Below are positions 59,206 through 64,000 of a DNA stretch of 64,000 nt, in pieces. This stretch comes from Cyrtodaria siliqua (Eukaryota > Mollusca > Bivalvia > Adapedonta > Hiatellidae). The notes beneath the pieces were generated by a model, which did not search any database, was not told where the DNA came from, and saw only the letters and a program-made list of their open reading frames with translations. Each line of letters begins with the position of its first letter. Positions within the stretch are counted from its first letter, which is position 1. The stretch covers positions 1-64,000 of the forward strand of contig JAWPHD010004467.1 in assembly GCA_037043455.1 (NCBI GenBank), read 5' to 3'. A program made the position numbers and the translations under genes.

Positions 59206-59518
59206 TTCCTCTTGAGTGAACGCACGATCAGTTAATTTATTAGCAAGAGCACTCACGATCAGTTAATTTATTAGTATTAAGCGGTAACACGTTTTAAAAA
59301 CTTGTTTAATTCCGTGCATCACAAGTTAAAAAGGAACAAGTAGCATAAAACATATGTTTGGCTATTGAAGGGGGAAATGGACCACTATTGTTTTGTTTTG
59401 ATGTTGTATCTTGCAGAATTATATGCATAGGTTTTAAAGTCTTATCAAGCACATGTGTATACACTTTGCGACTATTAATTAACACATCTGTACCCTTAAC
59501 CTGTTAGGATTGATTGAT

Positions 59519-59605
59519 TGAATTGTATTTTATAGTCGCACCAACAGCTAAGGTCATATGGCGACTTTCCAGCTTCCATTGGTGGAGGAAGACCCCAGGT
59601 GCCCC
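59519..59605. repeat. Dispersed repeat (TAGTCGCACCAACAGCTA)
   Basis: Shares GAATTG..TTTTATAGTCGC and CATATGGCGACTTTCCAGCT with 31285-31340. Confidence 0.75.
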
Positions 59606-60554
59606 TCTAACCTGTTAGGAGTAAGCAAACAAAAACATGTTTACGTGTATGGTAACTCCACCTATCCTTGCGATTTTTCAAGCCGTAAGCTATGTTTTAA
59701 AATGACATATACATATGCATTTTCAGCGGCTACTGTTAAAAGGAACAGCAGCATTTTATCTTTCTTGGGGAAAAAATCTAAGATGTGTACAATGTCATCG
59801 AAACGGCTTTATTAGAATGTACATCTGTGTGAATTTTTCAACACTTTTAATATTGTTTATTAGTAAATGTGTGTATTGTATAATTTGTTGACCAAAGAAT
59901 ATTTGACTTGATGCTGTTTTATATTGCATGTTTTTTTATTACTGAAAAGGATGAGCATGTTTAGGCCATTATTATAAATTAGGTTTGTTTGCCCGAACGC
60001 GACCGGTCCGAAAAAGAAAAATCGGTCCGATTCCAAACGTTGTTGTTGTTGTTGTTTTTTCAGTAAAAGTATGTGGGTTTTTTTTTTTAACTTTTTCTTC
60101 TTACTTCCCTACTTGGTCAAACATGAATAGCCCTTTGACAATGATAAAAAATACCACTTTTTCCTCTTCATCTTTTTCTTAATCTTTATTAATTTGGTCA
60201 ATTGTTTTAGATAGGAATTATATGTACAAAGTTACATTGCAATACACACTCAGTATACTTTAATCATCTTTCAATAAAAATCAAAAAAATAGTCGTTTAC
60301 GTCCAACCAAATAATTAAACTATAATTAGCATTCACAAAGGAACCTGACATACACGGAAGAAAAACGAAAGATTTTTCCAACTTACCTACTCATCTGAAA
60401 AATCTAAATCGGGTTTGGGCAAACAGATATTTTTAAGTGTGGAATTAAAAGCGAAATTAAAGCGTTTACTTCACTATGAAAGAACTTCTATCGGATTTGG
60501 TTTTGTAAATGACATGGATGAATGTGTCAGCGTTCAAAGACGCTTTAGGCAGAG
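59606..60554. other. Intergenic DNA, no gene recognised
   Basis: AT-rich with pyrimidine runs (60050-60180). Frames of up to 85 codons show no domain. Confidence 0.45.
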
Positions 60555-61036
60555 TTTAAGGTGTAACACACCCCTTGATTGTTGCATTGAGTTGTGTGTG
60601 AATTGAAATTTAAATGCCATGTTGTCATTCATATCTGGGCCCAATTTAAAAATGAATAACTTACATTCTCATCACAAATGACATATATGCTGCCAAAAAA
60701 TCCACATAAAAATGGGGGTCATGTATCTTCTAAGAAAGAGCTTGTCTCATGAATGAATGGTCCCTTTAAAAACATAAACACTGAGATGCCATCATATTGT
60801 ATTCATACACTCATTTCCATATAAGCAAAATAAATTCAAAACTCACAATTTTAACATGGCAATGCTTGACAAATGTAACAAATAGATCAACAATGTGATA
60901 TAAACCAAAAATAGCACTTTAAATTAGTGAAAATGCCTTTTTTTACAAAAAGAAATGATAATTATTTATTGACGCCATTATGCGATACCCCAGGCCGACA
61001 CTTCCTGTATTGCAATGGGTGTGCTACACCTTAAAT
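60555..61036. mobile_element. MITE-like element with TTTAAGGTGTA ends
   Basis: TTTAAGGTGTAACACACCCC on the left and GGGTGTGCTACACCTTAAA on the right form terminal inverted repeats about 480 bp apart. No coding frame inside. Confidence 0.65.
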
Positions 61037-61526
61037 GAATATGATATTGATAGAACCATGCTGCTTCTGGTGGACGTAAAAATTATGCTAGCTTGGTATT
61101 AAAGTAAAGGGAATTATTTCCTCTAGTGTAGTGATGCAATTTTCAACCTGAAATATAATCCTCAAAATAATGATTTGGATCATTTTTTAAAGTACTGTAA
61201 TTGAACAATTTACTGTCTTTTGCAATTTAGTTGTATTCTTTTACAATTGTTACGTTACATACATGGATTCACTTTTTATATGAATATGAAATCCATAATA
61301 TTAAATATTAAGTAATTATTACTGTTCTATTGTGTGGTCCTTAAATTATTTTGAGGAGTATACTATTGAATATAATCTTTATTGTGGTTTTTAACTGTTT
61401 TTATTTATACATTGTTTTGTTGTTGTTGTTGTTTTTTAAAAAAAAAATTGCTTACGGTAAACAAGATTCAGACACCTTCCGAACTTAGGGGTGACAGAAA
61501 ACGAAACGTATTCATAGTTCGATTCT

Positions 61527-61532
61527 TTTATT
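61527..61532 (-). terminator. Polyadenylation signal of the MAM gene
   Basis: AATAAA on the minus strand, 15 bases after the MAM stop codon. The 3' UTR would be very short. Confidence 0.5.
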
Positions 61533-61546
61533 AAAACTAAACAATT

Positions 61547-61633
61547 TCATTGGCAAATGTCTTCTGTAATAAACAGGTCATCCAAAGCAATGTCACTCGC
61601 ATACGTTGTCCCAACTTTGGCCTCAAATATAAC
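61547..61633 (-). CDS. MAM gene, last exon
   Basis: TTATTACAG| acceptor, phase 0, 28 codons (VIFEAKVGTT...EDICQ) and TGA at 61549-61547. The Cys in ICQ is the usual last residue block of a MAM domain. Confidence 0.88.
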   Translation of the reverse strand, partial: VIFEAKVGTTYASDIALDDLFITEDICQ

Positions 61634-63425
61634 CTGTAATAAAAACGATTTATAATGAACAGTAGTTAGGCTCGTATTAGTGAATGGTCACACGGCCATC
61701 TTAAAGTACTAAAATTACCACCTCGCATGATTACTCCAGTATCATTTTGACTTTAAAAATGCTTGCATATGTACAAAAAGAAATACAAATTGGATTTTTT
61801 TTTTTTTTTATTCTATTATAGGTTTCAATATTTGAATGGTGAAATAAACACAACAATAAGTAATTTGTAACATCTATGCATGCAATTATTAATAATGATT
61901 TTGCAAATACAATTCATGTAAAAAATCCAACAGATCGCCGAAAAATTTGAATAAATCAAGATTGCCGTGTTAAAATCAAATTGTGTTTAAATATTTGTTC
62001 CATTAGTATATTAACGCTGAGGTAGAATAATGAAGACAAACTGAAAACTCGAAGTTTTGTCTAATTGTATGCAAGAAGATTTAAGGTCAAATTGATACTG
62101 GATTAATAAATCGAGTTCATAATGTTGCTGCTTGATATCTACCCCACGATTGCCTTGTATCCCTTTAAGGTGCTGTAATTCCTAGTTCAATGTTATGGGT
62201 GGGGTTAGTTATATCCTCACCTACCCTAATGATTGTCAATCGTCTACCTACGAACAACGGTACGAGCTAACTCCCCACACATCTTCGCTTACATTTGTAT
62301 ATTTTTCATATATGTGTTGTGTTAAAGTCAATAATAAATACAATAAAATAGATAAAGGATATAACTAGTTTTTGATAAAATGCAGTCCATACTTTTGATT
62401 TGTTCATATAATATACCTGAAAGTTAGAGTTGATATTTGGTATTTGAATGTTTGCTTTGGACCACATGGCACCTTGGTTTCCTCCCCGGGTCCATAAGTT
62501 ATTACGTATGCCACCCTCGTCTCTGTAACACAGGAGTTTATCGCAATGTCTAAGGTAAGTTTATTTAATACGCATAGTAGTTCTATATTTAGGAAAACAA
62601 TTTATTGCAATCACAGTGTTTCTTTACAAGTAAAATTAGAATAGTTACTCTTGATCGAGATTTATAAAATAATATAATGATACCTGTAATTCATATTATA
62701 TTCGTCTCTAAGATTTAAGCTATACTGATCAAAGATCAACAATCGCAATATCTCGATTACTTCTTTGAAGCATATCTCGAATGTATCTAGAAGGTCTCCA
62801 TATTGGTTATACTAGCATGGCGCGCCTTACATTCCCTCAAAAAGGAATTTGCATTCACAATCAATGTTATCGTCAATATTTTGCAATGTCATTCAGCCGA
62901 CTGCTCCAGCTATAGTTTATTTACATGAATGCAATGATAAAACCTTCATCTGTATTGTAAATAACAAACATGCAATCAAATCATATATCAACACGTGTAG
63001 CAAACAGAAAGTGTGTTTATATAGCAACAATGCACTATTTTCTGTCCCGTTGCCTTCCGGCTAATAAAATGTCAATGTTTTGAAAATATCGATCTATTAA
63101 CATGATCCAGAAGAATTACGACATTGACCGAGTCTTACGAATGCAAAGACGCATCATGGGGCCTAGATTTTTTAATGCATATGCACTAAATATGAAACAG
63201 TTTTATTCGCATTTGGATTGACACCAATTATTCTTTTGATTCGCTCCAGTTTCTTGAAGTGTTTTTACCTGAGAGTCACTGTCAATGACGCGACATCTTG
63301 CCCGTGCATGTAGTACCAAAATGTGACGCAATATCCTGTTTGACTAGGATACAAGTACGGTGTGACCAGTTGCGCTTTTTCACCAGCTATCCTTGGTGCA
63401 GATGCCTCAATGTAGACAAAATATC
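61547..63425 (-). CDS. MAM-domain protein, C-terminal three exons (partial)
   Basis: Minus-strand exons 63425-63269, 62522-62417 and 61633-61547 join in phase and encode the last two-thirds of a MAM domain. In order: GYFVYIEASAPRIAGEKA, TGYCVTFWYYMHG and LTVTLR; then NLWTRGGNQGAMWSKANI; then VIFEAKVGTTYASDIALDDL and a final ICQ before the stop. These match the family's YIEAS, YCLxFWYxMxG, GNQGxxW, FEA and AxDDI blocks and the closing Cys. MAM domains are extracellular adhesion modules in receptor phosphatases, meprins and many mollusc secreted proteins. The domain ends the protein with no membrane anchor, so it is probably secreted. Earlier exons, including the first Cys of the domain, lie beyond the right edge. 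Confidence 0.88.
61990..62170. mobile_element. MITE fragment, AAGGGACAC family (right half)
   Basis: Right-end text TATGCAAGAAGATTTAAGG and GATTGCCTTGTATCCCTTT matches the 40502-40825 copy. The left end is lost. It sits in the last MAM intron. Confidence 0.65.
62417..62522 (-). CDS. MAM gene, penultimate exon
   Basis: Starts after TGTTACAG| with one base that completes Arg (AG|A) and ends TTTCAG|GTATAT in phase 0: DEGGIRNNLWTRGGNQGAMW and on to INSNFQ. Confidence 0.88.
62880..63030. repeat. Dispersed repeat copy
   Basis: Second copy of the 49743-49880 repeat (CAATGTCATTCAGCCGACTG, ATAAAACCTTCATCTG), in the MAM intron. Confidence 0.75.
63269..63425 (-). CDS. MAM gene, antepenultimate exon
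   Basis: Acceptor CAATTACAG|GATATT, donor CTCAG|GTAAAA. Starts at codon position 2 and ends two bases into a codon (157 nt). Carries the YIEAS and YCVTFWYYMHG blocks. Confidence 0.88.
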
Positions 63426-63551
63426 CTGTAATTGAAATTAGTATGACCAATTTGAGTTGAATTGATTTGGAATTATGTATAAAGCATCTTTGAATGTAAG
63501 AGTTTCTTTTTATATAAGAATTTCTTTTTAAATCAACATATATTATCTAAT

Positions 63552-63618
63552 ATGTCCGTCCTTGGTATCTCAGCGGATATGGCCCTAAGGCTAAAGGCCT
63601 CTGCCTCGCGTGGATTCT
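63552..63618 (+). repeat. SINE family 2 head fragment
   Basis: GGTATCTCAGCGGATATGGC then CTGCCTCGCGTGGATTC, parallel to the 58600-58790 head. Confidence 0.55.
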
Positions 63619-63624
63619 CTTGTT

Positions 63625-63838
63625 TATGTTTAAACATATTTATTTTACATCGATTGCGAAACAAGTTCTTGCAACTTAGATTAATCACTCTCGATGGCTT
63701 CCTGGGTAGAACCAGTACTAAGCAATGTGGATTAATTATCTTGCTCAAGGATAAATAACGTGGCCGCGACGGATGATCGAACCCATGACCTCTCGATCAG
63801 GAGTTCGGCGCTCTACCACTGGATCACTGGATTCTCTC
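63625..63838 (-). repeat. tRNA-headed SINE, family 3, full head and core
   Basis: On the minus strand: head CCAGTGGTAGAGCGCCGAAC with B box GGGTTCGATCATCC, core CATTGCTTAGTACTGGTTCT plus ACCCAGGAAG, and tail CAATCGATGTAAAATAAATA. The core matches the core of family 1 although the tRNA-like head differs. Confidence 0.75.
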
Positions 63839-64000
63839 CCTGGTAGACGTATGTCTGATAAAAATACTTCAACACATCTACATTTGAGATTATAACCTAA
63901 TAATATAGGTTACTTAATTATTTCCAAATATAAAAGTAATTTAAGCACTCTTCTGCGATAATGACTATCACAACCTGACTTATATGGTCTTTCATACTAT
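63839..64000. other. Right-edge DNA, probably intron of the MAM gene
   Basis: No exon seen. The next upstream MAM exon must lie beyond the window. Confidence 0.4.

Overview
The window looks like genomic DNA of a bivalve mollusc. It is AT-rich, genes are sparse and split by multi-kilobase introns with GT-AG junctions, and most of the DNA is dispersed repeats, tRNA-headed SINEs, small inverted-repeat DNA elements, minisatellites and decayed non-LTR retrotransposon pieces. Blocks with phrases such as 'GGAGTTATGGCCCTTGA' and 'GTGACCTTGACCTTGGAG' are, to my knowledge, typical of bivalve genomes. The species cannot be fixed by eye.

I can support three protein-coding genes. (1) A THAP zinc-finger first exon (6776-7168, +) with all four zinc ligands and the AIPTIF box. 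(2) A complete rhodopsin-class peptide GPCR in four exons (43355-43691, 46743-47182, 52050-52157, 57553-57912, +). All junctions keep phase and give a 414-residue seven-helix receptor, with DRF in place of DRY and CAVP in place of CWxP. (3) The C-terminal three exons of a MAM-domain protein (63425-61547, -), ending in a stop followed closely by a polyadenylation signal; its 5' part lies beyond the right edge. A weaker candidate is a nonsense-mutated acidic first exon at 8493-8585 (-), sitting under an ETS/CRE composite promoter motif.

Layout: 1-6.6 kb is a 57-bp minisatellite and repeat-bearing intergenic DNA. 6.6-8.7 kb holds the THAP exon and, convergent to it, the acidic exon. 9.5-10.1 kb is a 23-bp minisatellite. 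12.8-15.7 kb has a long ATCT tract, repeats carrying nuclear-receptor-like half sites, and tRNA-like SINE pieces. 18.4-23 kb has dispersed repeats, a diverged ~362-bp tandem repeat and a ~440-bp-period duplication. 23.5-24.3 kb is a reverse-transcriptase relic with its catalytic core deleted. 25.3-27.8 kb is an element with ~500-bp terminal inverted repeats. 30-32 kb repeats the 18-20 kb family. 33.7-36.4 kb has a possible transposase relic, head-to-head LINE tails and a ~490-bp AGT tract. 36.8-38.9 kb is a long inverted repeat apparently nested in a MITE. 40-43 kb has MITEs, a GC-rich island and an unexplained 173-codon frame. 43.3-58.4 kb is the GPCR gene, whose introns host a SINE, a MITE, LINE debris, three minisatellite arrays and a 638-bp palindromic element. 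58.6-64 kb has SINEs, a GGTT tract, a MITE and the MAM gene.

The genes show no operon-like or pathway relation to each other. The most unusual structures are the palindromic iterated-motif element and the 3' splice-site-bearing repeat around the last GPCR exon, the ~500-bp-arm element with a frame preserved in both arms, and the nested inverted repeat at 37-39 kb.
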